A stretch of 64,000 nt of DNA. It comes from Argonema antarcticum A004/B2. Lineage in GTDB: Bacteria > Cyanobacteriota > Cyanobacteriia > Cyanobacteriales > Aerosakkonemataceae. Where the stretch lies: NCBI RefSeq assembly GCF_023333585.1, contig NZ_JAIQZN010000030.1:1-64000 (forward strand). Reading direction: 5' to 3'. Below are positions 45,284-54,112 of this stretch, one piece after another (within the stretch, counting starts at the first letter, position 1; each line of letters starts with the position of its first letter). The position numbers and the translations under genes were made by a program. The notes under the pieces were generated by a model. The model had not been told where the DNA came from. It searched no databases and saw only the letters and a list, made by a program, of their open reading frames with translations.

Positions 45284-46437
45284 TCAAGACTCTGGCTTCT
45301 TTTACCCTCAGTTTGGGCATTGCCTTTGGGACTTTTTTACCCGCTTTCTCCCTTGTGCCGCTAGAAGTCGTCAGTCCAGACCGACAGGACGAATTGGGTT
45401 TGGATGAGCAAATCTGGAGGAATTCCGGTCAAAAGGGCGACAAGCAGGCACTGTTGACTTCCATAGACTATAGCCTGCGCTATTTACGATCGCCCAAAGC
45501 TGTTCAAGCATATCGGGGGTATCGGGTGGCTGGGATTACTCGCTCTAGCGTTATTCGCAGTTTAGAACGTTTCCGGCAACTGGTTGTCACCTCAGACTCG
45601 CCACAGGAACTCCAAGCTGCTGTGGGGCGAGAATTTGCGTTTTACCAAGCGATCGGCAAAGATGGTCAGGGAACTGTAGGTTTCACCGGCTATTTTGAGC
45701 CAACTTATACAGGTAGTCGCAGGCGAACGGCAGAGTACCGTTACCCACTTTATCGATTACCTGCTAATTTCGGTAACTGGTCGCGTCCTCACCCCACCCG
45801 CCTCCAGCTGGAAGGAGAGGATGGAATGTCGGGAAACGGTCGCTTGCGGGGATTGGAATTGGTTTGGTTGCGCGATCGTTTGGAAGCTTTCCTAGTCCAG
45901 ATACAAGGTTCGGCGCGACTTCAGCTCACCGATGGTAGCGTGATGACAGTCGGCTTTGCGGGTAAGACAAATCAACCTTATAGAAGTATCGGTCGAGAAC
46001 TGGTCAACGATGGCAAAATGCAGTTGGAAGGCTTGACTTTACCGGCGGTAATCGAATATTTCAAGTCCTCACCAGAGGAGATGAACCTCTATCTACCGCG
46101 CAATCCCAGTTTTGTCTTTTTCCGGGAAACTGGAGGTGCCCCAGCGACGGGTTATATTGGGGTGCCGGTAACAGCCGAACGTTCGATCGCCACCGATAAA
46201 TCCCTCATGCCACCTGGAGCCTTGGCGCTGATACAAGCTCAGATACCTTATCCTAACCGGAATGGTGATTTAGAGCAACGGCGAGTCAGTCGTTATGTAC
46301 TGGATCAAGATACTGGCGGGGCGATCAAAGGGCCGGGTCGCGTGGATATTTTTATGGGGACAGGAACTCAAGCAGGCGATCGGGCCGGTTTGATCAACTC
46401 GACTGGAGAACTTTATTACCTGCTACTGAAAAACTGA
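45280..46437 (+). CDS. mltA: Membrane-bound lytic murein transglycosylase A
   Basis: A 385-residue MltA-family enzyme that cleaves peptidoglycan to 1,6-anhydromuropeptides. A signal peptide (KTLASFTLSLGIAFGTFLPAF) is followed by the MltA domain (GFTGYFEPTYTGSR, YPLYRLPANF) and the C-terminal 3D domain with the catalytic Asp in GRVDIFMGTGTQAGDRAG. No clear lipobox cysteine is seen, so it may be periplasmic or anchored by an uncleaved signal. It is the last gene of an apparent three-gene operon; a strong palindrome begins 9 bases after the stop. Confidence 0.93.
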   Translation: MIKTLASFTLSLGIAFGTFLPAFSLVPLEVVSPDRQDELGLDEQIWRNSGQKGDKQALLTSIDYSLRYLRSPKAVQAYRGYRVAGITRSSVIRSLERFRQLVVTSDSPQELQAAVGREFAFYQAIGKDGQGTVGFTGYFEPTYTGSRRRTAEYRYPLYRLPANFGNWSRPHPTRLQLEGEDGMSGNGRLRGLELVWLRDRLEAFLVQIQGSARLQLTDGSVMTVGFAGKTNQPYRSIGRELVNDGKMQLEGLTLPAVIEYFKSSPEEMNLYLPRNPSFVFFRETGGAPATGYIGVPVTAERSIATDKSLMPPGALALIQAQIPYPNRNGDLEQRRVSRYVLDQDTGGAIKGPGRVDIFMGTGTQAGDRAGLINSTGELYYLLLKN

Positions 46438-46445
46438 AAATCTAC

Positions 46446-46481
46446 AGATGTAGGGGCAATTCATGAATTGCCCCTACATCT
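46446..46481. repeat. Perfect 36-base GTAGGGGC palindrome
   Basis: A perfect palindrome starting AGATGTAGGGGCAATTCA. The inner 28 bases are identical to 10724-10751. It lies directly after mltA and could stop or protect its transcript. A single AGAAACCCGGTTTCT arm follows at 46517-46531. Confidence 0.75.
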
Positions 46482-46640
46482 AGGGTAAAAAGTGCCTGTA
46501 AAACTGTCGCGCCCTTAGAAACCCGGTTTCTGGGTGTTCAGTTTCTTTTAATGGGAGAGTCAAAAAGCTGTTTTTTCATCATAAATAAACAGGGTTTCTC
46601 ACACCACAGAAAACTTCGATCGCTACCTGTTTTGCGTAAG

Positions 46641-47543
46641 TCATGACAAATAAATTTGTCGTAAGTCTTCTAAACGATCGACTGTTAACAAGCTAGCAGT
46701 TATTGTTTGCAGCAAATTCAGATCGTCAATCGCAGAAATTTCTGACAAAATCTCTAATCCTTGACTGCCAAATTTAAGCTGTAAACCTAACTGAATACCT
46801 TGTAATAAGGCTTGTTTGGTCTGATTTTGGGAAGCGGTTAACTCAGACCGAGTTTCAGTTAACTCAGACCGAGTTTCAGTTAACTCAGACCGAGTTTCAG
46901 TTAACTCAGACCGAGTTAGAATTAATCTGGCTGCTAATTCTTCCACTGTGGGAATGACATTCCCCTCAGCGTCGCACCATCGCAACCAAGTATCGCTGAC
47001 GCTTTCAAAAATGCCTTGCCAGAGAGTTAAACCCAAACCAACTAAGGGGAACCAAAGATCGGTTTTCGGTACATAACGTCCCCCTTGTAATTGAAAGATT
47101 TGTAACGGAACATCGCTCAATTCACCCAAAGGATCGTAAACTACATAATACATCACACCCATAAGGGCATAATCGGTGAATTTGCTACCCAGTTCGTTAC
47201 CGGGAGTTGGCGAAACTATCTCAATTACAATTTCTGGAGGTTTGCCAAATTCCCAGAGTAAATAGGAACGCACATCTCGGTTTTCCCAAGTATCCGCCAC
47301 AGTCACATTTAAACTGAGGAATACATCAGGAACTAATGCTGGCTGACGGACATTACGAAAGATTCCTACATTGGCGGCTACGATAAATGGAATACCATCA
47401 TTTAACTGATAACCAGAGAGAACTTCCGTCAGGAGACGCTGTTGTTTTTCGTTAATGAAACTATCCAAGGGAGTATCGTCTTCTTGTACAATTTTGCTAT
47501 TATCGGGGTATTGACTGGGGTCAAGAGTGATAGGCTCAGACAT
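46641..47543 (-). CDS. Uma2 family (DUF820) protein with coiled-coil repeats
   Basis: About 300 residues. An N-terminal Uma2 nuclease-like domain has PDVFLSLNVTVADTW and FGKPPEIVIEIVSPTP. It is followed by a tail with four TRSELTE heptads encoded by 21-base tandem DNA repeats (about 46848-46919), a predicted coiled coil. The ATG at 47541-47543 (MSEPITLDPSQYPD) fits the family start; a longer frame reaches back to a TTG at 47654. It is 113 bases from the other Uma2 gene on the same strand. The role is unknown. Confidence 0.82.
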   Translation of the reverse strand: MSEPITLDPSQYPDNSKIVQEDDTPLDSFINEKQQRLLTEVLSGYQLNDGIPFIVAANVGIFRNVRQPALVPDVFLSLNVTVADTWENRDVRSYLLWEFGKPPEIVIEIVSPTPGNELGSKFTDYALMGVMYYVVYDPLGELSDVPLQIFQLQGGRYVPKTDLWFPLVGLGLTLWQGIFESVSDTWLRWCDAEGNVIPTVEELAARLILTRSELTETRSELTETRSELTETRSELTASQNQTKQALLQGIQLGLQLKFGSQGLEILSEISAIDDLNLLQTITASLLTVDRLEDLRQIYLS

Positions 47544-47656
47544 GGCTGATTTTGGGTGGTTTTGATTGGAGTGGGAAATCGCGATCGCAATCTCGTTATT
47601 ACTTTTGATGATAGCAAATTTTTCCTCCTTCATCCTTTCTGGAATTATGAGCAAAT

Positions 47657-48214
47657 TTAAGGCAGAAACAATTCGGAAAATGGTATGGTAATTTGGGGAA
47701 AAGCTAAGGGTGCGATCGCTGCATCTGCATTAAGAATAATTTGTTCTTGATAACCAGATTCAGTTGGATTACGGAAAATATAAACGCGGCGATTACTAAT
47801 ATCTAAAATCCAATATTCGGGGATATTTGCTCTAGCATAAATTGGTGCTTTTTCTTCGCGATCAATCTTTAAAGTGGTGTAAGAAATTTCAATTAACAGG
47901 AAGATGTCGTTAGCATTGGGATGATTTTCGCCATAAGCATTTGGATCGATGCGAACTACAGCAATATCTGGTTCTGGTTCAGAAGTAGAGAGTGTGATAG
48001 GTAACTGGACGCGAATTTCTGCTAGATCTCTGAGTAGATTTTGCAGGTAGCGATCGGTACGTTGGGTTGTACCTGCATGGGGTGGACGTTGGGGACTCAT
48101 TTTTACTATTTTACCTTCTAAAAGTTCAACTTTATCGTCAGGAGAGAGAATACCAGCGTCGATCATACGGTGATATTCTTCTACAGTCCACAAACGGATT
48201 TGGGTTGCGGTCAT
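47657..48214 (-). CDS. Uma2 family (DUF820) protein
   Basis: A 185-residue Uma2 protein with the common start IRLWTVEEYHRMIDAGILSP, the core EGKIVKMSPQRPPHAG, the acidic site EPDIAVVRID, and the LLIEISYTTLKIDREEKAPIYA segment ending in YWILDISNRRVYIFR. This is the most widespread subgroup in cyanobacteria, with the PD-(D/E)XK-like residues apparently intact. It lies upstream of the coiled-coil Uma2 gene and could be co-transcribed with it. Confidence 0.87.
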   Translation of the reverse strand: MTATQIRLWTVEEYHRMIDAGILSPDDKVELLEGKIVKMSPQRPPHAGTTQRTDRYLQNLLRDLAEIRVQLPITLSTSEPEPDIAVVRIDPNAYGENHPNANDIFLLIEISYTTLKIDREEKAPIYARANIPEYWILDISNRRVYIFRNPTESGYQEQIILNADAAIAPLAFPQITIPFSELFLP

Positions 48215-48365
48215 GGTGATTTTCCTCTTGTGTTTATGGCTGTTGGACTTGCTTATTCTAACCGCCTAATTGTTACTTTTGATATTATTTTGACGGCAGA
48301 ATTAGTTGGTTCTGCTATATTATAGCTGAAAATTTGATGTTGATCGCTGAGTATTAAATTGACTT

Positions 48366-48890
48366 ATGACTCAAGAATTAGCAGATTTAAGATTGAATAT
48401 CCTTGAAGGACGCTATTTAGACGCTTTAGCGATTGTTGATGACTTAGAAGGCTTATGTAGAAAAGGAATATTACGCAATATTAAATCCTTTTTAATCAGA
48501 ATGCTCATTCATTTGATAAAAAATTAAATCGAAACCCGGATGACTAATTCTTGGGCAGCTTCTATTCGAGATTCCGTCCTAGAAATTCAAGACTTAAATC
48601 TTCAGGATAATCAAACCTCTCATTACATCAAGCAAGAAGACTGGGAATCTCTTTTACAAGACAGTTTATCTAGAGCGATTTCTACTGCCAGCGTCGAAGT
48701 TCGTGGGGGTGCTTATACCCCATTTCAATTGAAAAAATTGGTAGATGCACCGCAGATTTTGCAAATGGCGAGAGAACTTTTGAATTTGACATATCAATAT
48801 TCAACCAGTGATTTGCCAGATATTATCAACGAATATCTCAGTCAGTTACCAGGAGATGAAGATTGGAAATTAGGCAATACTATTCGCTGA
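48366..48890 (+). pseudogene. DUF29-like gene with one in-frame stop codon
   Basis: Two open pieces lie in the same frame: codons 1-53 (MTQELADLRLNILEGRYLDA ...) and, after a single TAA at 48525-48527, a piece that resumes at once as IETRMTNSWAASIRDSVLEI. Homologous cyanobacterial proteins, as I recall them, read HLIKNQIEQR-like here, so a CAA-to-TAA change would explain the break. Translation could restart at the ATG at 48540, giving 116 residues. The family (DUF29 or close relative) has unknown function. Confidence 0.7.
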
Positions 48891-48975
48891 ACAAGACAAA
48901 GGTTGTTTTAGGTATCTTGTTGCGCTTTAGCGCTAAAGGCGTTAAACTAATAACCAAAATGAGAGGATTAGCAGC

Positions 48976-49422
48976 ATGAGTAAAACTTTAGTAATTCAAC
49001 TTCCCGACGAACTACAGGAGCAGTTGTTGCAACGAGCCAAAAGTATGAATATATCCTTAGAAAGCTTAGTATTGCAGTCTCTAACTCAATTAGTCAGTTC
49101 AGAAACTCCAGATGAATTCGATCCAATTTCACCATTATTGGGTACATTAACCGCAGAAGTTAATGACACCCATAATTGCCAATTGACAACTCAAGAAGCT
49201 GCTAACATTCTCAATGTATCCCGACCATTTATAATCAAGTTACTAGAAGCGGGGGAGATTCCTTACGTCAAAGTTGGTTCCCATCCACAGGTAATTTTCC
49301 AAGATTTAATGAAGTATAAAGAACAGCGGAGAATGAATCGTAAAAAGGGTTTGCAAGAACTAACTCAATTTCTTCAAGATGAGGGTTTCTACGAGGAAGA
49401 AGTTGGCAATCTAGAGCAGTAA
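48976..49422 (+). CDS. Antitoxin-like excisionase-type DNA-binding protein
   Basis: A 148-residue protein. Residues 1-45 resemble a ribbon-helix-helix-like antitoxin start (LVIQLPDELQEQLLQRAKS). Residues about 72-120 form an excisionase/MerR-type helix-turn-helix (LTTQEAANILNVSRPFIIKLLEAGEIPYVKVG, seen in parts). The C-terminal tail is charged and probably binds the toxin. It stops one base before the PIN gene ATG, typical of a toxin-antitoxin pair, and would repress its own promoter. Confidence 0.83.
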   Translation: MSKTLVIQLPDELQEQLLQRAKSMNISLESLVLQSLTQLVSSETPDEFDPISPLLGTLTAEVNDTHNCQLTTQEAANILNVSRPFIIKLLEAGEIPYVKVGSHPQVIFQDLMKYKEQRRMNRKKGLQELTQFLQDEGFYEEEVGNLEQ

Positions 49423-49423
49423 A

Positions 49424-49684
49424 ATGGTATTTTCTTCTGTTGTCATAGATTCCTGTGTAATCTTTCCTATGCCTCTATGCGATACGCTACTGCGTGCTGC
49501 TGAAGCTGAACTTTACTGCGTTTATTTTTCTCAGGAAATTCTTGATGGTGCTACCCGTAATCTTGTCAATAAAAACCGAATGATCGAACTGAAAGCAGCA
49601 CGTTTTCAGGAAATGATAAAAACCACTTTTCCTGAAGCAATGGTGGAAGTACCTGAAGAACGGTTCTTCCTCTTCCGTACTTGA
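49424..49684 (+). pseudogene. PIN-domain toxin, C-terminal half lost
   Basis: This encodes the first half of a VapC-like PIN ribonuclease (VVIDSCVIFPMPLCDTLLRA ... EAMVEVPEE) and then ends after 86 residues, whereas relatives are about twice as long and carry the later acidic residues. The break coincides with a sequence CTCTTCCGTACTT at 49670-49682 that matches the termini of MITE elements elsewhere in the window, so insertion of an ISL3-type element cut the gene. The toxin is probably inactive. Confidence 0.75.
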
Positions 49685-49927
49685 TGTGCTAAAATATTAA
49701 GACAAAGTGGCAATTTAGAGTAATTAAGAGCAATTATAAAAAGGGTAATGACCAAAATATTAAATTTACCTGGGGTGATAGTAGAAGATAGCAAAGAAAC
49801 AGCCGAAACATTAATATTATCTGTAAGAGTAGAGAAAAAAACAGTGGCTTGCCCGCGCTGTGGTCGGATAAGCCACAGATTAAAGGAATTTTTCGCTGAA
49901 GTAAGTTATCAGTACATTCCAAACTAA
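49670..49927 (+). mobile_element. ISL3-family element remnant
   Basis: This begins with a terminal-repeat-like CTCTTCCGTACTTGATGTGC. An ATG at 49748 opens 59 codons with the ISL3 transposase N-terminus: LNLPGVIVEDSKETAETL and the zinc-finger pair ACPRCGRISHRL. After about residue 45 the sequence leaves the family and stops, so the DDE domain is missing. It is a decayed insertion inside the toxin gene. Confidence 0.7.
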
Positions 49928-50400
49928 ATTTCTCAACTATACCTAGATTGAAGCGATCGAAATTGCTGACACCTGCCTGTCGGAGGTTAAAGTATAAACC
50001 AAGAGCAGCCAGACCTCAAGACCAGCACTCATCACTGTTCAAACGCCCATAACTGATTATTTTTTATGAGAGTAATTTTATCTGTGAATTTGGATGTTAA
50101 AATACCAGGACTGAACGATTGCGTATCTTTAACAAAAAATTTTCCTGCCGATTTACTCAGTTATCAATCAAATTTGAGTAAATTCCTCGTGTTTGCGTCA
50201 TAACTCTTTTGCCAAACAGAACGCTCAAAAGCAGTATTGATACCTATTTCTGCTGAAAGTTGTACCCTGTTTATGAGGCGTCCTTCCATTTATTGCCCCA
50301 TACTGTTCCCAATTTACAAGCGTCCCAAGAGTAAGCAAAACTTTTGTGCAGTAAAAACGAGGCATTCTGACTTAATTAATAGCCTGCGACAAGAAGACCT
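49928..50400. other. Remnant-like spacer upstream of antiporter
   Basis: No firm gene. A 45-codon frame at 50066-50203 begins MRVILSVNLDVKIPGL, which looks like the N-terminus of small cyanobacterial HTH/antitoxin proteins, then loses similarity; it may be another degraded toxin-antitoxin fragment. The promoter of the antiporter gene should lie at the right end. Confidence 0.35.
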
Positions 50401-52329
50401 ATGGAAGCATCTTTTGAAATTACCCTGCAAATAGTGATAGCAGTCCTTGCAGGCATTCTAGCTCAGGTTCTGGCCGCATTTCTCAAAGTTCCTGGCATTG
50501 TCTTCTTGTTGCTGTTTGGCATTCTGCTGGGGCCTAGTATTTCTGGGCTGCTACATCCGAACTTGCTGGGAACTGGTTTGGAAGTCATTGTTGCCCTCTG
50601 TGTAGCTATTATCCTATTCGAGGGTGGCCTAAACCTGGAACTCCGAGATTTGGGTGAGGTTTCCGGTAGCCTCCGAAATTTAGTCACCTTTGGTACTCTG
50701 ATCACCCTGATGGGAGGCGGCATGGCTGCACACTGGCTGGGTGAGTTCCCTTGGCCGATCGCATTTCTCTATGCTTCCCTGGTAGTAGTAACAGGCCCCA
50801 CCGTCGTTAGTCCCCTCCTCAAGCACGTCAAAGTCGATCGGCAGGTGACAGCACTCCTAGAAGGAGAAGGCGTCTTGATCGACCCGGTAGGGGCAATTCT
50901 GGCCGTAGTCGTGCTGGATACAATTTTGAATGCAGGTGCCAATCCTTTGATAGCCATCATTGGCTTATTCCTGCGACTCGGCATTGGCGGTGGCATTGGT
51001 GCTGCTGGCGGCTGGCTGCTGGGCTTGATTCTCAAACGCGCTAATTTTCTCTCAGAAGACCTGAAAAACCTGGTTGTTTTGGCTGGTTTGTGGGGCTTGT
51101 TTGGTTTAGCGCAATCGATCCGCAGCGAGTCGGGACTGATGGCAACCGTAGTCGCCGGAATTGTCATGAAAGCATCGTCAGTTCCAGAAGAACGACTGTT
51201 GCGGCGGTTTAAAGGTCAGCTGACTGTTCTCAGCGTCTCGGTTTTGTTCATTCTCCTGTCAGCGGGTTTATCAATTGCCAGTTTATTTGCCCTTGGTTGG
51301 GGTAGCTTGTTTACCGTTTTGGTGCTGATGTTTGTCGTGCGCCCCTTAAGCATCACCTTATGTACCTTAAACAGCGATTTCAACTGGCGGCAAAAAATAT
51401 TTCTCAGCTGGGTTGCCCCCAGAGGAATTGTTTCGGCTTCTGTAGCATCTTTGTTCTCAATTCTCTTAACCCAACGGGGAATAAATGGCGGAGATTCAAT
51501 CAAAGCTCTTGTTTTCCTCACCATTATTATGACCGTGTTTGTACAAGGGCTGACCGCTGGTTGGATAGCCAATTTGCTGCAAATCACTTCAAAAGAGGCA
51601 ACAGGTGCCGTAATTGTCGGTTGTAATCCTTTGAGTCGATTGATTGCTCGTTTATTTCAAGAACGAGGAGAATTAGTTGTTTTAATCGATACCGATCCGC
51701 AAGCTTGCCGAATAGCCGAACAGGAGAATTTACGAGTTTTCTTAAGCAGCGGTCTTGATACCAGCGTTTTGGAAGAGGCGGGGCTGGCATCAATGGGGAC
51801 TTTCGTAGCTATGACCAGCAATGGAGAGGTAAATTTAGTGTTAGCTCAACGAGCTGCTGAAGAATTCTCTCCTCCTAGAGTTTTGGCAGTATTTCCCCTA
51901 GAACCTCAAGCTAATCCTGCAAAGAATAAATCTAAGGTACAACAGGCTTTTGTTTCGCAATTACAGATTAAGAATTGGAATGAGTATGTGAATGAAGGGA
52001 AAGTTAAATTAGGCGAAACAGCGCTGAAGGAAGAGGGATTTGCGTTTCATCAGGCGCATCTTCAGGCGCTGATTCGTTCTGGGGATCTCATGCCGTTGTT
52101 AATAGAACGAGACGATCGCCTCATGGTAGTTCCAGCGGCTGAAGATTGGCAATTGGGCGATCGCATTATTTACCTCTTGCACGACCCAAGGCCCAACCTG
52201 CTGAAGCGTTTATCCGGTGCTAGTCCGTCCTCTCGCCTGTCCCTAGAAAAGTTGCCAGAAGTCGAGGAAGTGCCAATTGCTTCTCCCGCTTTGGAAGTTC
52301 CTCTAGCCCCTAGAACACCGATTCAGTAA
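50401..52329 (+). CDS. CPA-type cation/proton antiporter with TrkA-N domain
   Basis: A 642-residue membrane protein. Residues about 5-390 contain about a dozen hydrophobic segments of a Na+/H+ exchanger fold; the ion-site region reads EGVLIDPVGAILAVVVLD and the earlier VVTGPTVVSPLLKHVKV is typical of CPA1 carriers. From about 400 a Rossmann TrkA-N domain follows (GAVIVGCNPLSRLIARLF, with LIDTDPQACRIAEQ), then a TrkA-C-like end (LGDRIIYLLHDP). The cytosolic domains suggest regulation by nucleotides. The exported ion (Na+ or K+) is not predictable. AAGAAG precedes the ATG. Confidence 0.92.
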   Translation: MEASFEITLQIVIAVLAGILAQVLAAFLKVPGIVFLLLFGILLGPSISGLLHPNLLGTGLEVIVALCVAIILFEGGLNLELRDLGEVSGSLRNLVTFGTLITLMGGGMAAHWLGEFPWPIAFLYASLVVVTGPTVVSPLLKHVKVDRQVTALLEGEGVLIDPVGAILAVVVLDTILNAGANPLIAIIGLFLRLGIGGGIGAAGGWLLGLILKRANFLSEDLKNLVVLAGLWGLFGLAQSIRSESGLMATVVAGIVMKASSVPEERLLRRFKGQLTVLSVSVLFILLSAGLSIASLFALGWGSLFTVLVLMFVVRPLSITLCTLNSDFNWRQKIFLSWVAPRGIVSASVASLFSILLTQRGINGGDSIKALVFLTIIMTVFVQGLTAGWIANLLQITSKEATGAVIVGCNPLSRLIARLFQERGELVVLIDTDPQACRIAEQENLRVFLSSGLDTSVLEEAGLASMGTFVAMTSNGEVNLVLAQRAAEEFSPPRVLAVFPLEPQANPAKNKSKVQQAFVSQLQIKNWNEYVNEGKVKLGETALKEEGFAFHQAHLQALIRSGDLMPLLIERDDRLMVVPAAEDWQLGDRIIYLLHDPRPNLLKRLSGASPSSRLSLEKLPEVEEVPIASPALEVPLAPRTPIQ

Positions 52330-52353
52330 TACTTGGTGGTGCGTTTTTGGCTT

Positions 52354-52426
52354 GTAGGGGCGAAGCATTCGGGTATAAAATCTATCGCTTTTACCCTAGA
52401 TTTCTTGCCCGAATGCTTCGCCCCTA
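52354..52426. repeat. GTAGGGGCGAAGCATTCGGG inverted repeat
   Basis: Perfect 20-base arms with a 33-base loop lie between the converging antiporter and hydrolase genes. It shares the GTAGGGGC end with the other palindromes and likely serves as a two-way terminator or is a small mobile palindrome. Confidence 0.75.
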
Positions 52427-52452
52427 CGATTATTGAATTGGTGTTCTAGCCC

Positions 52453-53154
52453 CTAAGCTAGGTAAGACACCCAAGATTGCACAACTGTCGGCGAACCATA
52501 CCAAATACCGCGAGATCTGGGGGAATGTAGCACAGCTTCGATAACGAGATTTTCTGCCCCTTCCAGATGAGCTGCTTCAATGGGGGTAATGCCGTCTCCC
52601 CAGCTATCGCCTCTGCCGCAAGTTAATTGATAACTGCTGTAGGCTAACCAACTGCCTGGGCGTCTAGCACCGTAGATGGCTTTACCAGCGACGCAGATGT
52701 AGCGAACCTGGGGGTGAAATGCACCTGGATAGTTGATTTTGACAAAATCTAAATTGCGTTTTGTCCACCGTTCTTGACTAACATGAGGAGTTCCCAGTGT
52801 CACCAACGTGGCAATATATGGATGAGCGTGCCACAAACCAGCCGTCGACCTAACGTCACCGTGGATGGTGTAAGGCTTTTCTCCCAGGTAAATGCGAGCA
52901 ATCCAGCCGCCTGCTGAGTGACCGATCAAGTTAATCTGGGAAACGTTGTATTGTTGTAAGGTTTGTTTGACAGTTCGATCGAGTTGCCGCAAAATGGGCA
53001 CCATTGACCGACCTCCTACAGTTGGCAACCAATCTCGTTTTCGCAAAGGCACTGTTACCGTTGGAAAACCGAGTTTTTGCAAGAGTTGTTCCATCGGGCG
53101 GTAGGCTCTAGCACCTTCCAGATATCCCGGCATAATGACGGTAGGCAAAGGCAT
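52453..53154 (-). CDS. Alpha/beta hydrolase, lipase-like
   Basis: A 233-residue esterase/lipase-like protein. The nucleophile elbow is LIGHSAGGWIARIYLG, with TLVTLGTPH after it as in triacylglycerol lipases and PGAP1-like proteins. The acidic residue is likely in GDSWGDGITPIEAAHL. There is no signal peptide, so it probably acts in the cytoplasm. Its start lies 27 bases from the cobI start on the other strand, so the two promoters overlap. Confidence 0.88.
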   Translation of the reverse strand: MPLPTVIMPGYLEGARAYRPMEQLLQKLGFPTVTVPLRKRDWLPTVGGRSMVPILRQLDRTVKQTLQQYNVSQINLIGHSAGGWIARIYLGEKPYTIHGDVRSTAGLWHAHPYIATLVTLGTPHVSQERWTKRNLDFVKINYPGAFHPQVRYICVAGKAIYGARRPGSWLAYSSYQLTCGRGDSWGDGITPIEAAHLEGAENLVIEAVLHSPRSRGIWYGSPTVVQSWVSYLA

Positions 53155-53181
53155 TTTCGATTTGGGATTTTAGGTTTGATT

Positions 53182-53931
53182 GTGCAAACAGGTATACTCT
53201 ACGGAATCAGCGTCGGGACGGGCGATCCAGAATTGATTACCCTTAAGGGACTGCGATTGCTCAAACAGATGCCAGTGGTAGCTTTCCCTTTGGGGGTAGG
53301 CGGCAAACCTGGTATGGCTGAGCAGATTGTAGCCCAATGGCTGAGTCCCTCAAGCGTCCAGCTGGCTTTGAATTTCCCTTACGTGCAGGATGAAACTATT
53401 CTCTCCTCCGCTTGGCATCAGGCGGCAGAACAAGTCTGGCAATATCTTCAAAAAGGCCAAGATGTGGCTTTTGCCTGCGAAGGTGATGTCAGTTTTTACA
53501 GTACTTTTACGTATTTGGCTCAGACACTGCAAGAGCTGCATCCACAAGTGGCGATCCAAACTGTACCGGGAGTTTGTTCGCCGATGGCGGCGGCGTCAGT
53601 GTTGGGGCTGCCTTTGACAATTCGCGATCGAAAGTTGGTTGTGTTACCGGCGCTTTATCGGGTGGAGGAATTGGAGGCGGTTCTGGACTGGGCTGATGTG
53701 GTAGTTTTACTCAAGGTAAGTTCGGTTTACGAACAAGTTTGGCAGGTGTTACACCGGCGTCAGTTGCTGAGTCGCAGCTATGTTGTGGAACGGGCGACAC
53801 TACCGGATATGGCGATTTATAAGGATTTATGCGATCGGCCCCATCTCAAGTTACCCTACTTCTCTTTGCTGATTGTTCAAGTAACTGTAGAAAAGTCACT
53901 CATTCAAAAGTCAAAAGAAAAAATAAGCTAG
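53182..53931 (+). CDS. cobI: Precorrin-2 C20-methyltransferase
   Basis: A 249-residue SAM-dependent methyltransferase of the tetrapyrrole methylase family that methylates precorrin-2 (or its cobalt form) at C20 in cobalamin synthesis. GTGDPELITLKGLRLL at the start and the SAM loop CEGDVSFYSTFTYL are diagnostic, as is PGVCSPMAAASVLGLPL. A GTG at 53182 with an AGG 7 bases upstream is chosen; the longer frame to 53077 would overlap the divergent hydrolase gene. It stands alone, without other cob genes nearby. Confidence 0.93.
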   Translation: MQTGILYGISVGTGDPELITLKGLRLLKQMPVVAFPLGVGGKPGMAEQIVAQWLSPSSVQLALNFPYVQDETILSSAWHQAAEQVWQYLQKGQDVAFACEGDVSFYSTFTYLAQTLQELHPQVAIQTVPGVCSPMAAASVLGLPLTIRDRKLVVLPALYRVEELEAVLDWADVVVLLKVSSVYEQVWQVLHRRQLLSRSYVVERATLPDMAIYKDLCDRPHLKLPYFSLLIVQVTVEKSLIQKSKEKIS

Positions 53932-53958
53932 TCCCATCCCCCATACCTCTTTTCTTTT

Positions 53959-54092
53959 GGCTCTTTCGGAGTTGTTATACTTTATGTTCAAAAAAACAAT
54001 ATTTTTATTCCCCCACTCTCCCACTCCCCCACTCCCCCACTCCCCCACTCCCCCACTCCCCCACTCCCCCACTCCCCCACTCCCCCACTCTC
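53959..54092. repeat. Half MITE plus CCCCCACT minisatellite
   Basis: It begins with GGCTCTTTCGGAGTTG and continues like the left part of the elements at 56893 and 60832 (TTCAAAAAAACAATATTTTTATTC). It then becomes an 8-base array of about nine CCCCCACT/CCCACTCT units. No right terminus is present, so it is truncated or still joined to the gene that follows. In one frame it encodes HSPTPPLP repeats, which I consider an accident. Confidence 0.65.
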
Positions 54093-54112
54093 CTTTTGAT
54101 GAGGTAACCAAA

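Noticed and set aside
50237-50434. A 65-codon frame before the antiporter
   Set aside because: Its composition is not protein-like, it overlaps the antiporter start, and no ribosome-binding site or family resemblance was seen.
54010-54092. Array of 8-base CCCCCACT units as a CRISPR-like or coding repeat
   Set aside because: Units are contiguous without spacers and low in complexity; the HSPTPPLP reading is one of several open frames on both strands and a better start lies downstream.
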